Assembly (NCBI GenBank): GCA_024760905.1
Contig: CM045729.1
Coordinates: 7,197,163 to 7,261,162, forward strand
Origin: Plotosus lineatus
Taxonomy: Eukaryota; Chordata; Actinopteri; Siluriformes; Plotosidae
Length of the DNA: 64,000 nt
Direction: 5' to 3'
Positions 10,222 through 20,205 of the stretch are shown piece after piece (position 1 is the first letter of the stretch; every line of letters starts with the position of its first letter). The position numbers and the translations under genes are program-made. The notes below the pieces were generated by a model. It ran no database searches. It saw only the letters and a program-made list of their open reading frames with translations, and was not told the DNA's origin.

Positions 10222-10384
10222 TGTAGTGTGCAGGGGTGCAGACATCAAAGCTAAGGATGCTAACAGACTGAACAAATTTAACAAGAGGTCCAGCTCTGTG
10301 GCTGGACGCAAACTCGCCACTCTGGAGGAGGTGGTAGGCGACAGAATCCCAACAAAACTGGGGACAATTATGGACAATGCCTTA
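10222..10384 (+). mobile_element. Rex1-like LINE fragment
   Basis: The frame encodes a short piece with KDANRLNK, then SSVAGRKL, LEEVV and IMDNA, the C-terminal pattern after the reverse transcriptase in Rex1/Babar-type elements (compare RKRLNKLVRRASSV in the copy at 37904-38598). It is truncated on both sides, and its 3' edge runs straight into the 24-bp minisatellite. Confidence 0.65.
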
Positions 10385-10656
10385 CTGATCACAGGATGAG
10401 GTCCTGGACTGATCACAGGATGAGATTCTGGACTGATTGCAGGATGAGGTCCTGGCCTGATCATGGGATGAGGTCCTGGACTGATTTCAGGATGAGGTCC
10501 TGGACTGATAGCAGGATGAGGTTCTGGACTGATCACAGGATAAGGTCCTGGACTGATCACAGAATGAGGTCCTGGACTGATCACAGAATGAGGTCCTGGA
10601 CTGATCACAGGATGAGGTCCTGGACTGAGCACAGGATGAGGTCCTGGACTGATCAG
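10385..10656. repeat. 24-bp minisatellite, 11 complete units
   Basis: Unit ctgatcacaggatgaggtcc-tgga; eleven head-to-tail copies with one to three changes each, then a partial unit. As the unit is eight codons long, frames stay open through the array on both strands: an RMRSWTDH-type repeat on + and an SPGPHPVI-type repeat on -. Nothing suggests that either is translated. Confidence 0.95.
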
Positions 10657-10765
10657 ACTGATAGACTGATTGCACCACATCATGCATTATTTCATAAACA
10701 CCATTTTTTCTGTTTAATTTCACAGTATTTAATTTCGTACTTTCCATATACAAATCCACATTACT

Positions 10766-11095
10766 CGGCACGATGGCACAGTGGTTAGCATGTCCGCTTC
10801 ACAGCAAGAAGGTCCTGGGTTTAATTTCCGGGATCGGGGTGTCTCTGTGTGAAGTCTGCAGCACGTTCTCCTTGTGCTTGGGTGGGTTTATACCGGGTAC
10901 TTAGGTTTCCTCCTACAGTACAAAAACATGCACAGTGCACTAACTTTCTGTTATAAGTCACCCCTTGGTGTGAGAGTGTCGGCTCCGCAATGCCCTGGTG
11001 AGCTGTTCAGGGAATACCCCGTCCTCACCCAGAGTGGGCTGAAATGGCAGCCAGCCTCCTTGACACTCTAATTAGGATTAAGTGGCTGAGAAAAC
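10766..11095 (+). mobile_element. SINE family B, near full length
   Basis: Head ggcacgatggcacagtggttagc and B-box-like gggtttaatttcc, body with cacgttctccttgtgcttgg, tail gccctggtgagctgttcagg through ttaggattaagtgg. One of the best preserved family B copies. Confidence 0.88.
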
Positions 11096-11214
11096 AAGCG
11101 ATTAATTTGTACTTGACTTTTGTTATCATCTTGTTGATCATCTCCAGCACTTATACAACCTCAGTATTTATGTGTCTATTTGTATTTTATTTCATCTCTT
11201 CAGCTGCACCATAT

Positions 11215-11345
11215 ATGGATGTCTTACATTTACCGCATTGGCAGCGACTGAGCACTAAGGGCCCAACAGTGCTGACAGTGGAGAATGAACCACTGACCTT
11301 CAGATCAGTAACCCATCACCTTAACCACAACCCCACCACTGCCCC
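11215..11345 (-). mobile_element. SINE family D-like fragment
   Basis: Reverse copy with acatttaccgcattggcag (tail side), aagggcccaacagtg, and caccttaaccacaacccc at the head. Related text is at 29330-29425 and 46985-47060. Confidence 0.5.
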
Positions 11346-11399
11346 TGCTATGTGTTGCTGCTATGACAACCAAGTTTCCCTCAGGGGATTAATGTAGCT

Positions 11400-12000
11400 A
11401 TGTATTACTCATCTATCTTCTACCTATCCATCTCTTAGAGCCACCAGCTGACCTACCAGTCATGTCATGAGGAAACCAGAGAACTCAGAGGTGTTGTGAA
11501 AATATTGACTTTTACCAGAATTAACCAGAACATATTTGGCTTGTTCACACATTAATATTTGTAGCAAAATAAATAAATAAATCTGACATTTCACATCTTG
11601 GGTTTAATGAGTTAACAGTCCAGTCCAATGAAGCCAGCTCTCTCTGCTTTATTCTGACAGAAATATAAAGGCACTGATGAAAACCCAAACCCCTAGCCCA
11701 GTTGTTGCTTCAGCAATACATTGTACATTTTAATTATTGAAATATTATTTAAATTCAGTGTTACTACACAGTGTGTAGCAGAGCGTGACTCAATAATGTC
11801 CTACAAAACCACATCCACCATATGGACTACCACTGGACCATCTGGTATTTGTCTTGATCTCTTGGGTCTATCTGCAGACCCTTATCCTTAATTGCACACT
11901 ACAATCAACCTGCCATTAGGGAATAAGATCATAGCTTGAATTCTGATCTTGATCCTCATCTTGATTGAAGAATATATCAGTACATGAGGCACAAATGACC
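11400..12000. other. No recognised feature
   Basis: AT-rich DNA without a supported repeat or gene. Confidence 0.5.
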
Positions 12001-12005
12001 AAACG

Positions 12006-12130
12006 CAACGGTGGTTAGTACTCTCACCTCACAGCGAGAAGACCCGGTTCTCCGCCCCGTGCTGGGAGATGGTGTTTGCATGTTCTATCCATGCTTGGGT
12101 GGGTTTCCTCTGAGTAATAAGTGCATCCCA
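12006..12130 (+). mobile_element. SINE family B head fragment
   Basis: A diverged head (aacggtggttagtactctcacctcacagcgagaag) and the body phrase gcttgggtgggtttcctct. The rest is absent. Confidence 0.6.
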
Positions 12131-12702
12131 GCACATTTAAATCAATATCTGACCAATGATTGGAAGAATCATCTGAGAAGTTTCTGTGAGGTGGTCCATG
12201 ATCCAACGAGTCAGATGATGGCCTACTCCAGTTTCTTTAAATTTCCTCTTGAGTGGTGATGGCTGGATGCTGTTAAAGTCTCTGGAAAAGTTTTCTTAAA
12301 AAGACAAGTCGACCCTTTGTGTGTTCCCCACGTTCTTTTCATGTGTAAGATGGATCTAATCAGCAGGTTGATGGCTGCCAGTGTCTGCGCTGCATGAGAA
12401 CTGTCAGGGGAGGGGGGCGACTCTGAGCTCACCAGAAGTCCAACATAATCCTCGACATACTTTTCATCATGTGGGAGGTTAAGGCTACCAACCTGAAGTG
12501 GATGGGTTCCTTAGGGTGCGAAATCTTTATAACTGGATCCAAATGGAGGTTTCCCTAGAGCTGTATTGCTTTACTTAAGAATAAGCACATACTGCACAAG
12601 AGGAGGGGCTACATCAGAGTAAAGGCTTCTGGAAATGGAAAGCACACGCAGCCATTCACACTCACCTCCACGTCATTTGTGTGTTTAATCGGTTTATATT
12701 GT
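12131..12702. other. No recognised feature
   Basis: No feature that I can support. Confidence 0.5.
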
Positions 12703-13015
12703 AAGTGGTGGTCCGGTAGCCTCGTGGTTAGCATGTCTTTGTAACAGAAAGGTCCGAAGTTCGAGTCCCAGGCTAACAAGAGCATTTCCGTATTTTTTTG
12801 GTTCAGGTATTGGTTTCATTCAGGCACTCGGTTTTTCTCACACAGTCCAAAAACACACACATTATTCAAATGTAACGTTTAAGCTGCTCCTAGGTGTGAA
12901 TGTGAGTGTGAATAGTTGTGTCACTGTTGGCCCTGTGATGGTCTGGCCCTCACAAAGCGTGGGGCTCCAGCTTCCCCATCACTCTAGTAGGATTAATTGG
13001 TTCGGCTAATACATT
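12703..13015 (+). mobile_element. SINE family B, diverged full-length copy
   Basis: Head ggtccggtagcctcgtggttagc with B box agttcgagtccc, body cacacagtccaaaaacac, and tail gatggtctggccctc to taggattaattggttc. Confidence 0.78.
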
Positions 13016-14052
13016 AATATATTTATTTGTCCATGGCGAGTATATCATACAGGCATAAATTATTTGGGGGGAACTTTAAAATGAGTGTATCCAAGTGGAA
13101 CCAGCCTCAGGAGTTCCAAGAACTTGCCAGTAGACCCACCTCAGAACATAATTACACAGCTTTCATAAAGACTGTCCAGCTCCTGTTGATGGAACATGGG
13201 GTGTTTTGGCTGAATCACTGCCTCTATCAATGCTGCTGTCTTTCATTTCGATCCCTAGACACTCACATTCAGGCACATATACACACACCCCTGCCACTCA
13301 CCTGGCTGTGTTCCACTTTGTACTGATAATGTACAGACAATAGATGAGTTCGCTGAGAGCAATGTCTGGCTTTTGAAAAGAAAAGTGCAGGAGATGTCGA
13401 GCAACAGGGAGAGCGATGCATACAGCCTGAGTGTTGGGTAAAATCTTTATTGCTACACTATGATGACGTTCTCATTAAACATGGAGGGAATACATCAGGA
13501 TGTCATGGATTCAATGCTACATAGACGGGAGGAAACCTAACTAGCGGTGCTCCTGTTGGAATATCATCAGGACATATACCTGACATCCAGCCAGGATAGT
13601 AAAACCGTTCTTAATTAATATAAGGCGCACGTAGCTGGCACACTTTCATTTTATTGTGCGAACACTTCACATCACATGTGGAGTGTTTGCCACGCGCACC
13701 CATGATTGCTTTGGGTAAAATGTGACAGTCAATACAAGCACTTGTCCTCCCGTATGTGTGGATGTGAATTGCAATGATCTGTAGAGTGGTGTGATTAAGA
13801 TATGAAGCGGTGATGAGAACAAAGGCTGATGTAACTCTGCTGAGTCTTCAGTTCAGGTTGAGGGAAAGAGTCGGAGAAAGAGAACGAAGGTGTCTTTTAT
13901 CAGCATCGCTGTTCATTTCTCAGTCAAACAGAGGGCAGAAGCTCCACATCTGCAGGTCTGTCAACTTTCTTAATGAAGATAAGAACACGGACAAAGGCGT
14001 CCTATATGCTCCGCTAGCAAGGCAGAGCCATATTTCTACATATACGTACTGC

Positions 14053-14058
<6 letters not shown>
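13016..14058. other. No supported gene or repeat
   Basis: A 99-codon frame at 13027-13326 and the 5' part of one at 13810 are open, but neither has a recognisable domain; the second runs into the (TA)n array. Treated as non-coding. Confidence 0.45.

Positions 14059-14059
<1 letters not shown>

Positions 14060-14140
<81 letters not shown>
14060..14140. repeat. (TA)n microsatellite, left of the palindrome
   Basis: About 40 uninterrupted TA units immediately before the left arm of the inverted repeat. Confidence 0.98.
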
Positions 14141-14146
<6 letters not shown>

Positions 14147-14197
14147 AAAATACAAAATAAAAGGACAGGACAAAGACTTTCTATTGAAACTCCATTT

Positions 14198-14252
14198 ATC
14201 ACTACAGATCTGTTTCGAGGGGTGGTGAAACCATACTCTCTCTTCAGGTGAT
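14198..14252 (-). ncRNA. Hammerhead-ribozyme-like sequence, left arm, weakened
   Basis: On the minus strand the order is ATCAC (stem I), CUGAAGA, stem II, GAAAC, AGAUCU loop, GUA, GUGAU. The core matches the CUGANGA ... GAAA ... NUH pattern. Stem II carries two mismatches (A·C and U·C) compared with the right-arm copy, so activity may be reduced. Confidence 0.6.
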
Positions 14253-14304
14253 TATAGAAGAATCTATAATAGATTAATAATAATCTATAAAGAATTCTTC
14301 TATA

Positions 14305-14359
14305 ATCACCTGAAGAGAGAGGATGGTTTCACCACCTCTCGAAACAGATCTGTAGTGAT
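14305..14359 (+). ncRNA. Hammerhead ribozyme, type I with minimal stem III
   Basis: Visible layout: stem I 5' strand ATCAC (14305-14309); core CTGAAGA (14310-14316), fitting CUGANGA; stem II 14317-14326 with 14332-14340, nine base pairs, one bulged A at 14323 and a five-base loop; core GAAA (14341-14344); stem III of two pairs (A14344-T14353 and C14345-G14352) with loop AGATCT; cleavage triplet GTA (14352-14354), predicted cut after A14354; stem I 3' strand GTGAT (14355-14359). Every conserved core base is present. Very short stem III is typical of the hammerheads reported in Penelope-like retroelements. Function is inferred from the fold only. Confidence 0.8.
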
Positions 14360-14403
14360 AAATGGAGTTTCAATAGAAAGTCTTTGTCCTGTCCTTTTAT
14401 TTT

Positions 14404-14465
14404 TGTTATTTGCTCTACCAAAAAGTATTGAGCACTCTCCTACGGAAGGATCTACTCAGAAAATC

Positions 14466-14468
<3 letters not shown>
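14404..14468 (+). other. Flank of the palindrome, shared with 9932-9998
   Basis: Reads ttgctctaccaaaaagtattg through ggatctactcagaaaatcc. The reverse complement of a relative lies at 9932-9998, and in both places a (TA)n array adjoins the same side. Probably part of the same mobile element. Confidence 0.6.

Positions 14469-14537
<69 letters not shown>
14469..14537. repeat. (TA)n microsatellite, right of the palindrome
   Basis: About 34 TA units between the palindrome element and the 5' end of the RTE LINE. Confidence 0.98.
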
Positions 14538-14542
<5 letters not shown>

Positions 14543-14837
14543 CCGTGAGGGAGGGGCACAAGCCAGTGTCTCTCCCTTACGCCGGTCCCCAGCCCGGATA
14601 AATGCAGAGGGTTGCGTCAGGAAGGGAACCCGGTGTGAAACAAATGCCAAATAAAATATGCGAGTCACAACAAAAAATTTCATACTGGATCAGTTGAGGC
14701 CCAGGTTAACAACGACCGCCATCAGTGCTGTTAACCAACAGGGTGCTGGTGGAAATTGGACTACTGTTGGTTGAAGACGTCAAAGAAGGAGAGGCGGGAA
14801 GTGTGTCTGTAGGCAGAGAGAAAAGAGGAAAGGCATG

Positions 14838-15424
14838 AGTCTATGACTAAAAGTAGGGACTTTGAATGTTGGAACTATGACAGGAAAAGGTAAAGAGCTG
14901 GCTGACATGATGCAGAGGAGGACATACTGTGTGTTCAGGAGACCAGGTGGAAAGGTAGCAAGGCTAGAAGCTTAGGAGCAGGGTTTAAACTGTTTTATCA
15001 TGGTGTAGATGGGAAGAGAAATGGAGTAGGAGTCATCTTGAAGGAGGAGTTTGTCATGAATGTTCTAGAAGTGAAAAGAGTGTCAGACAGAGTGATGAGT
15101 CTCAAGTTAGAAATTGAAGGTGTGATGTTCAGTGTTGTTAGTGCTTATGCCCCACAGGCAGGATGTGAGCAAGAAGAGAAGGAGAGATTCTGGAGTGACT
15201 TAGATGAAGTGATGCAGAGTACCCCCAAAGGTGAAAGAGTGGTCATTTTGGCAGATTTCAATGGACATGTTGATGCAGGAAGCAGAGGGGACGAGGAAGT
15301 GATGGGCAGGTTTGGGATCCAGGACAGGAACGCAGAAGGACAGATGTTGGTAGATTTTGCCAAAAAAAATGGAAATGGCTGTGGTGAATGTGATGAGCAC
15401 ACAGGTAGACTACATCTTGTATAG
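14838..15424 (+). pseudogene. RTE endonuclease domain, broken
   Basis: The uninterrupted part (15038-15424) contains SAYAPQAG, then a catalytic-type ADFNGHV (usual GDFN) and GRFGIQDRN, as in apurinic/apyrimidinic-type LINE endonucleases that nick target DNA. The N-terminal piece with the QETRW motif is in another frame because of a deletion near 14925. The frame also loses the sequence between FAKK and the STQVDYI region through a second deletion. Confidence 0.85.
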
Positions 15425-15464
15425 GTGATGTAATTTAAAGGAAGTCAGTGCCTGCAAAGTAGTA

Positions 15465-16069
15465 GTGGGTGAGAGTGTTGCCAAACAGCATAGGATGGTG
15501 TTGTACAGGATGATTTTGATGGTGAGAAAGGTGAAGAAGGCCAAGTCAGAGAAACAGACAAAGTGGTGGAAGCTGAAAAAAGAAGAGTGTCGTGTTGTCT
15601 TCAAGGAGGAGTTGAAACAGGTTTTGGGTGGTCAGGAAGTGCTTCCAGATGACTGGACAACTACAGCTAATGTGATCAGTGAGACAGGTAGGAGAATACT
15701 TGGTGTGTCATCTGGAAGGATAAGCAGACTTGGTGGTGGAATGAGGAAGTGCAGGAGTGTGTACAAAGGAAGAGGTTAGCTAAGAAGAAGTGGGACATAG
15801 AGAGCACCGAAGAGAGTAAACAGGAGTACAGGGAGATACAGTGTAAGGCGAAGGTAGCGGTGTCAAAGGCCAAACAGAGGGCGTATGATGACTTGTATGC
15901 TCGGTTGGAAAGTAAAGAGGGAGAAAATGATTTATACAGGTTGGCACAGCAGAGAAATAGAGATGGGAAGGACGTGCAGCAAGTTCGAGTGATTAAGGAC
16001 AGAGAGGGAAATGTATTGACTGATGACAGAAGTGTGCTGGGAAAATGGAAAGTGTATTTAAAGAGCTGA
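15465..16069 (+). pseudogene. RTE linker region between endonuclease and RT, broken
   Basis: Two overlapping frames (15465-15779 and 15749-16069) encode a lysine/glutamate-rich stretch with KTKWWKLKKEECRVVF and RKRLAKKKWDIE. The frame changes once between them. The region links the endonuclease to the polymerase and is basic enough to contact nucleic acid; no separate function is claimed. Confidence 0.75.
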
Positions 16070-16154
16070 TGAATGAGGAAAATGAAAGAGAAAAAAGAGT
16101 AGAAGAGGTGACTGTTCAGGACCAGGAAGTAGCAAAAATTATAGTAAGGGTGAA

Positions 16155-17156
16155 GTGAGGAGGGCATTGAAGAGGACAAAGAATGGAAAGGCAGTTGGTT
16201 CTGATGACATACCGGTGGATGTATGGAAGTGTCTCGGAGAGGTAGCAGTAGATTTTATGACAAGAACATTCAACAAGGTCTTAGAGAGTGAGAGGATGCC
16301 AGAAGAATGGAGGAGAAGTGTGAAGGTGCCCATTTTTAAGAACAAAGGAGACATGCAAAGTTGTGGCAACTACAGAAGGATAAAGTTGATGAGCCATACA
16401 ATGAAGTTATGGGAAAGAATAGTGGAAGTTAGATTAAGGATAGAGGTCAGCATTTGTGAACAACAGTTTGGTTTCATGCCAAGAAAGAGCACCACAGATG
16501 CAGTGTTTGCTTTGAGGATGTTAATGGAGAAGTACAGAGATGGTCAGTAAGAGCTGCATTGTACCTTTGTGGATCTGGAAAAAGCATATGACAGGGTGCC
16601 GAGAGAGGAACTGTGGTATTGCATGAGGAAGTCTGGAGTGGCAGAGAAGTATGTTAGAGTGGTGCAGGACATGTATGAGAGATGTAAGACAGTGGTGAGG
16701 TGTGCTGTCGATGTGACAGAAGAATTCAAGGTCGAGGTGAGACTGCATCAAGGGTCAGCTCTGAGCCCCTTCTTGTTTGCTATGGTGATGGACAGGCTGA
16801 CAGACGAGGTTAGGCAAGATTCCCCATGGACTATGATGTTTGCAGATGACATTGTGATCTGCCGTGAGAGCAGAGAACAAGTGAAGGAAAATCTAGAGAG
16901 GTGGAGGAATGCTCTGGAAAGGAGGAGAATGAAGGTTAGCCTTAGTAAGAAAGAATACATGTGTATGAATGACAAGGACCCAACAGGAACTTTGGGGTTA
17001 CAGGGAGCAGAGATAAGAAAGGTGAAGGATTTTAAGTACTTAGGCTCAACAATCCAGAGCAATGGACAGTGTGGAAAAGAGCTGAAGAAGCGTGTGCAGG
17101 CTGGTTGGAATGGTTGGAGAAAAGTGTCTGGTGTTATGTGTGATAGGAAGGTATAG
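16155..17156 (+). pseudogene. RTE reverse transcriptase with one in-frame stop
   Basis: One frame runs 334 codons with a single TAA at 16548. Motifs in order: KNGKAVGSDDIP, VPIFKNKGD, LMSHTMKLWERI, QQFGFMPRKSTTDA, FVDLEKAYDRVPRE, LHQGSALSPFLFA, MFADDIVI (the catalytic FADD box) and YLGSTIQ. These are the canonical LINE RT blocks of the RTE clade; the enzyme would copy LINE RNA at nicked target DNA. The catalytic aspartates are preserved despite the stop. Confidence 0.9.
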
Positions 17157-17302
17157 GCAAGGATGAAAGGAAAAGTGTACAAGACGGTGATGAGGGCAGC
17201 GATGTTGTATGGTTTAGAAACAGTGGCCTTGGGGAAAAGATAGGAGGCAGAGCTGGAGGTAACAGAGATGAAAATGTCGAGGTTCTCTTTGGGAGTACGA
17301 GG

Positions 17303-17551
17303 ATGGATAGGATCAGGAATGAGCACATCAGAGGGAGAGCACATGTAAGATGTTTTAGAGACAAAGTCAGAGAGGCTAGATTGAGATGGTTTGGACATGT
17401 ACAGAGGACGGATAGTGAGTATATTGGTAGTAAGATGCTGAGGTTGGAACTACCAGGCAGAAGGCCTAGAGGAAGACCAAAGAGACGATTCATGGACGTG
17501 GTGAAGGAGGATGAAGGCAGTTGGTGTAAGAGAAGAAGATGCAGAGAATAG
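17303..17551 (+). pseudogene. RTE C-terminal region
   Basis: Frame with DRIRNEHIRG, RWFGHVQR and RLELPGRRPRGRPKRRFMDVVKED, the conserved C-terminal block of this RTE family. Separated from the RT frame by breaks at 17157-17302. Confidence 0.8.
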
Positions 17552-17604
17552 GGTGAGATGGAGGCAGACAATTTGCTGTGACGGCCCCTGAAGGGGAAAA
17601 TTTC

Positions 17605-17895
17605 GATCATGGCCAAAAGTTCAATTCCTAGGTTGGAGTGTTTGCATGTTCTCCCCGTGATTGTGTGGGCTTCCTCCATATACTCTGTTTTTTTCCCACA
17701 GATCAAAATATGCACAGTACGCTAACTTGCCCATTACAACTCACCCCGAGGTGTGAGTGTGAGTGTGAATGTTTGTATGTGTGTTGGCCCTGCAATGGTC
17801 TGGTGAGCTCCTAGGGTACAGGGTGTACCCCACCCTCACCCAGAGTCAGCTGAGATAGGCACTAGAGTCCCCGCAAGGCTTAGAAAATAACTAAA
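17605..17895 (+). mobile_element. SINE family B, head-truncated
   Basis: Starts inside the B box (ttcaattcctaggttgg) and continues through gttctccccgtgattgtg and the 3' tail. It abuts the 3' end of the RTE, which may mark a shared insertion or deletion point. Confidence 0.78.
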
Positions 17896-17915
17896 TGAGG
17901 AAAAAATAATATATA

Positions 17916-18567
17916 CGGGGATCCCTCACTTTCCGAGGTTAATTGGGACTGAGATCCCCACGCAACCATCAAAATCCGCGAAGTGGGATCACTCCCCCTA
18001 CCACCCTACTGACGTATACATACATCTAGTATATGTGTACTATATAATATTAACAAATACATAGCCAATGCTATAAATGCTTATAACGCTCTCCAACTTA
18101 CCAACATTCGTTTTGCAAACATCCGGAGATACCAAAAAAGCTGTCCAAGGTCGAAAGTGAAAGTGAAATGAAATTGAAGAACAAGTAGAAATAGAAATGG
18201 AATAAAATCTACAGAAAGATTGATCATAAATATAAGTTTGAAATATAATTAAACGTTATCCTGAGGTACACTTAATACTAGGCTCCGGCAGAGGGGGTGC
18301 GTGGCTACGCAGACGCACACACACACAGATGCAACTTCTGCAACTATCGAGTTTTGATGGGAGATTTTCGCTTGTTGTTTTTTGTTTTGTGTTGGTTTGT
18401 TTTTTTGGGGTTTTTTTGCATAATTGGCCTTGTTTTTGTGACATTTTCCTTAACTTTCCCCAGATCCTTGCTTAATTTCCTTATTTTTTAATTCGATGAA
18501 TATTTATCTATTTATTTTTTTAAAAAACGCGATGCACTGAAGCTGCATTAAGTAGCAAGGGATCCCT
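17916..18567. mobile_element. Non-autonomous TIR element with GGGATCCCT ends
   Basis: The left end cggggatccctcactttcc and the right end gtagcaagggatccct form short inverted repeats, each bordered by TA. The left interior has aaaatccgcgaagtggg. TA duplication suggests the Tc1/mariner superfamily. The interior is T-rich and non-coding. Confidence 0.55.
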
Positions 18568-18577
18568 ATATGTATAT

Positions 18578-18915
18578 ATATATAGTATACGTCCACCTCA
18601 CAAAAAGAAGGTCCTGGGTTCAATTCCCACCTCGGGTGTTTCTGGGTGGAGTTTGCATGCTCTCCCTGTGCTTGTGCAGGTTTCCTCCAGGTATTCAAGT
18701 TTCCTCCCACAGTCCAAAAACATGCACAGTAGGTTAATATGTGTTAAAACTTGACCCTAGGCATGAGTGTGAGTATGGTTGTGTGTATGTTGGCTCTGTG
18801 ATGGCCTGGCAAGCTGTCCAGGGTGTACCCTGCCCTCGCCCATAGTCAGCTGAGATGGGTGCCAGCGTCCCAGCAACCCTAATTAGGATTAAGCAGTCCA
18901 GAAAATTAATGAATA
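18578..18915 (+). mobile_element. SINE family B, near full length
   Basis: B box gggttcaattccc, body agtttgcatgctctccctg and cacagtccaaaaacatgc, tail gatggcctggcaagctgtcc to ttaggattaagcag. The A-box part is shortened. Confidence 0.85.
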
Positions 18916-19560
18916 TATAGGCTTTCTAAGTTTTTATGCTAAATTCTGTGTTAATTAATCAATTGTGTAAATAAAAATATAATTTTTTATTAAAAATCAA
19001 AAAACAGTAACAGCAACTTTATAACAGTATAAAAATGTTTAATTCTAACCCACACCATTTATTTTTGCCTTTTTTAGTAATAAAAAAATGCTGTGATTTC
19101 TACAATACACTGCACCATGTTTTTTTATTTTATTTTATGATATTTTTATTGTTTTAGGTAAATTAAAAGCGAGCCTTTATTACTACGGATTGATTATATC
19201 TTGTCTGAAGTATACGGTTCCACGAAAGGAAAGAAAAAGGCTCATGTTGAGGGAACATGCCATCGTGATCAGACCTGTAGGCCTCCTGAGTGTATTTAAC
19301 AAGGTATTTCTGCTGCACTGAAAGATTTAAAGGACCAACAGCGCCATCTAGCAGCGTCCAGAAATCCCAGCCTTTCAGCCTTTTACATCCTTTCATCAAA
19401 TCATATTCTGCAATCTTCACACATCCGAATATTAAAGTCGCATTCATTATGTAATCAGGAGATATTTTTTATTTAATAATGAGAAAGTCGCATGTTTAAG
19501 GATGAGTGCGAGAGTGCATGCAAGTCGAATCCTTAAACCTTTCACACTTATAAATGCTGC
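18916..19560. other. No recognised feature
   Basis: AT-rich DNA. Nothing supported. Confidence 0.5.
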
Positions 19561-19569
19561 AGAATCATC

Positions 19570-19860
19570 AGCTCTACACCAATCAGCCATAACACTTGGA
19601 CCACCTGAGCAAGCTGGAGTCCACCGTGTGCCCTGAGTCGTCCCCCTCATTGCCAGAGTTAACAGTTCCCGTAGTTTGTGCTCCAGTAGCTCCGTGTGAT
19701 CAGGCCAGATCCAGCACACATTACTGAGCCTTGAGTGCCTGTGACACTGGACTAGTTTTACCGGTTGCATCCCAGGAACATCCCATGAGACCTGCTGTTT
19801 TAGAGATTGATAGCCCAAGTTATTTAGCCGTCGGAGTGCCGCCCGCAGGCCGTTACGCAC
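19570..19860 (-). mobile_element. Possible DNA-transposon fragment
   Basis: The text ccaatcagccataacac and, later, caggaacatcccatgagacctgctgttt resemble a dispersed fish repeat that I remember without a firm family name. The 137-codon minus-strand frame over it has no recognisable domain. Weak call. Confidence 0.35.
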
Positions 19861-20039
19861 ACTTGCTTTTCCCTGTGTTCAATACATTGACAATTTTCAG
19901 ACTGTTCATTTTCTGCCTGATACACTCCACCCCCACTTTGTTTTAGTATCTACTCCACAAGAATATTAAAACAAACTAAATCAAGTTGTATAGTACATAC
20001 GAAAGAAAACCCTAGAAAAGCAAAATAAAATCTGATGGG

Positions 20040-20066
20040 TTTTTTTTTTTTTTTTTTTTTTTTTTT
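20040..20066. repeat. Poly-T tract
   Basis: A run of 27 T. It could be the A tail of a minus-strand retrocopy, but no retrocopy is visible next to it. Confidence 0.95.
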
Positions 20067-20205
20067 ATTTTAATTGATGCTGCCTGTTTCAAGTGACTGA
20101 CAAACCCTGAGTGTCCGTCACTTCGATTCGAGCATTATCCACTCAGAATAATTTCAATTATAGAGATTCTGGCAGTGTCACACAAGTGGAGCTCCAGTAT
20201 GATTT

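Larger units (their letters stand above)
14155..14402. repeat. Large inverted repeat (palindrome), Penelope-like remnant
   Basis: The left arm 14155-14264 and right arm 14283-14402 are near-exact reverse complements (from ggacaggacaaagac at the left to gtctttgtcctgtcc at the right) around a spacer of roughly 20 bp that is itself partly palindromic. Each arm contains a hammerhead-ribozyme-like sequence pointing outwards. Hammerheads inside terminal repeats and inverted or partial-tandem arrangements are known from Penelope-like elements. The element's protein is not present, so the class assignment is inference. Confidence 0.72.
14539..17598 (+). mobile_element. RTE-clade LINE, near full length, inactive
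   Basis: Order: GC-rich 5' leader (14539-14837, with gagggttgcgtcaggaaggg), apurinic-type endonuclease, linker, reverse transcriptase, C-terminal region, and a 3' end with gctgtgacggcccctgaagggg. The copy at 35625-39465 has the same order. Damage against that copy: a 7-bp loss at about 14925 in the endonuclease, a loss of roughly 57 bp near 15393, one in-frame TAA in the reverse transcriptase, and further frame breaks before the C-terminus. A SINE B follows the 3' end directly. Confidence 0.9.

Noticed and set aside
10216..10683. 155-codon frame with proline-rich octapeptide repeats
   Set aside because: It follows from the 24-bp minisatellite (a multiple of three) plus antisense Rex1 sequence; the opposite strand is open too.
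15676..16179. 167-codon minus-strand frame across the RTE
   Set aside because: Antisense shadow of the RTE linker region. Similar shadows at 16748-17398, 17134-17715, 35743-36228 and 62145-62681 were also dropped.
19447..19860. 137-codon minus-strand frame as a gene
   Set aside because: It overlaps text that resembles a dispersed fish repeat and shows no domain.
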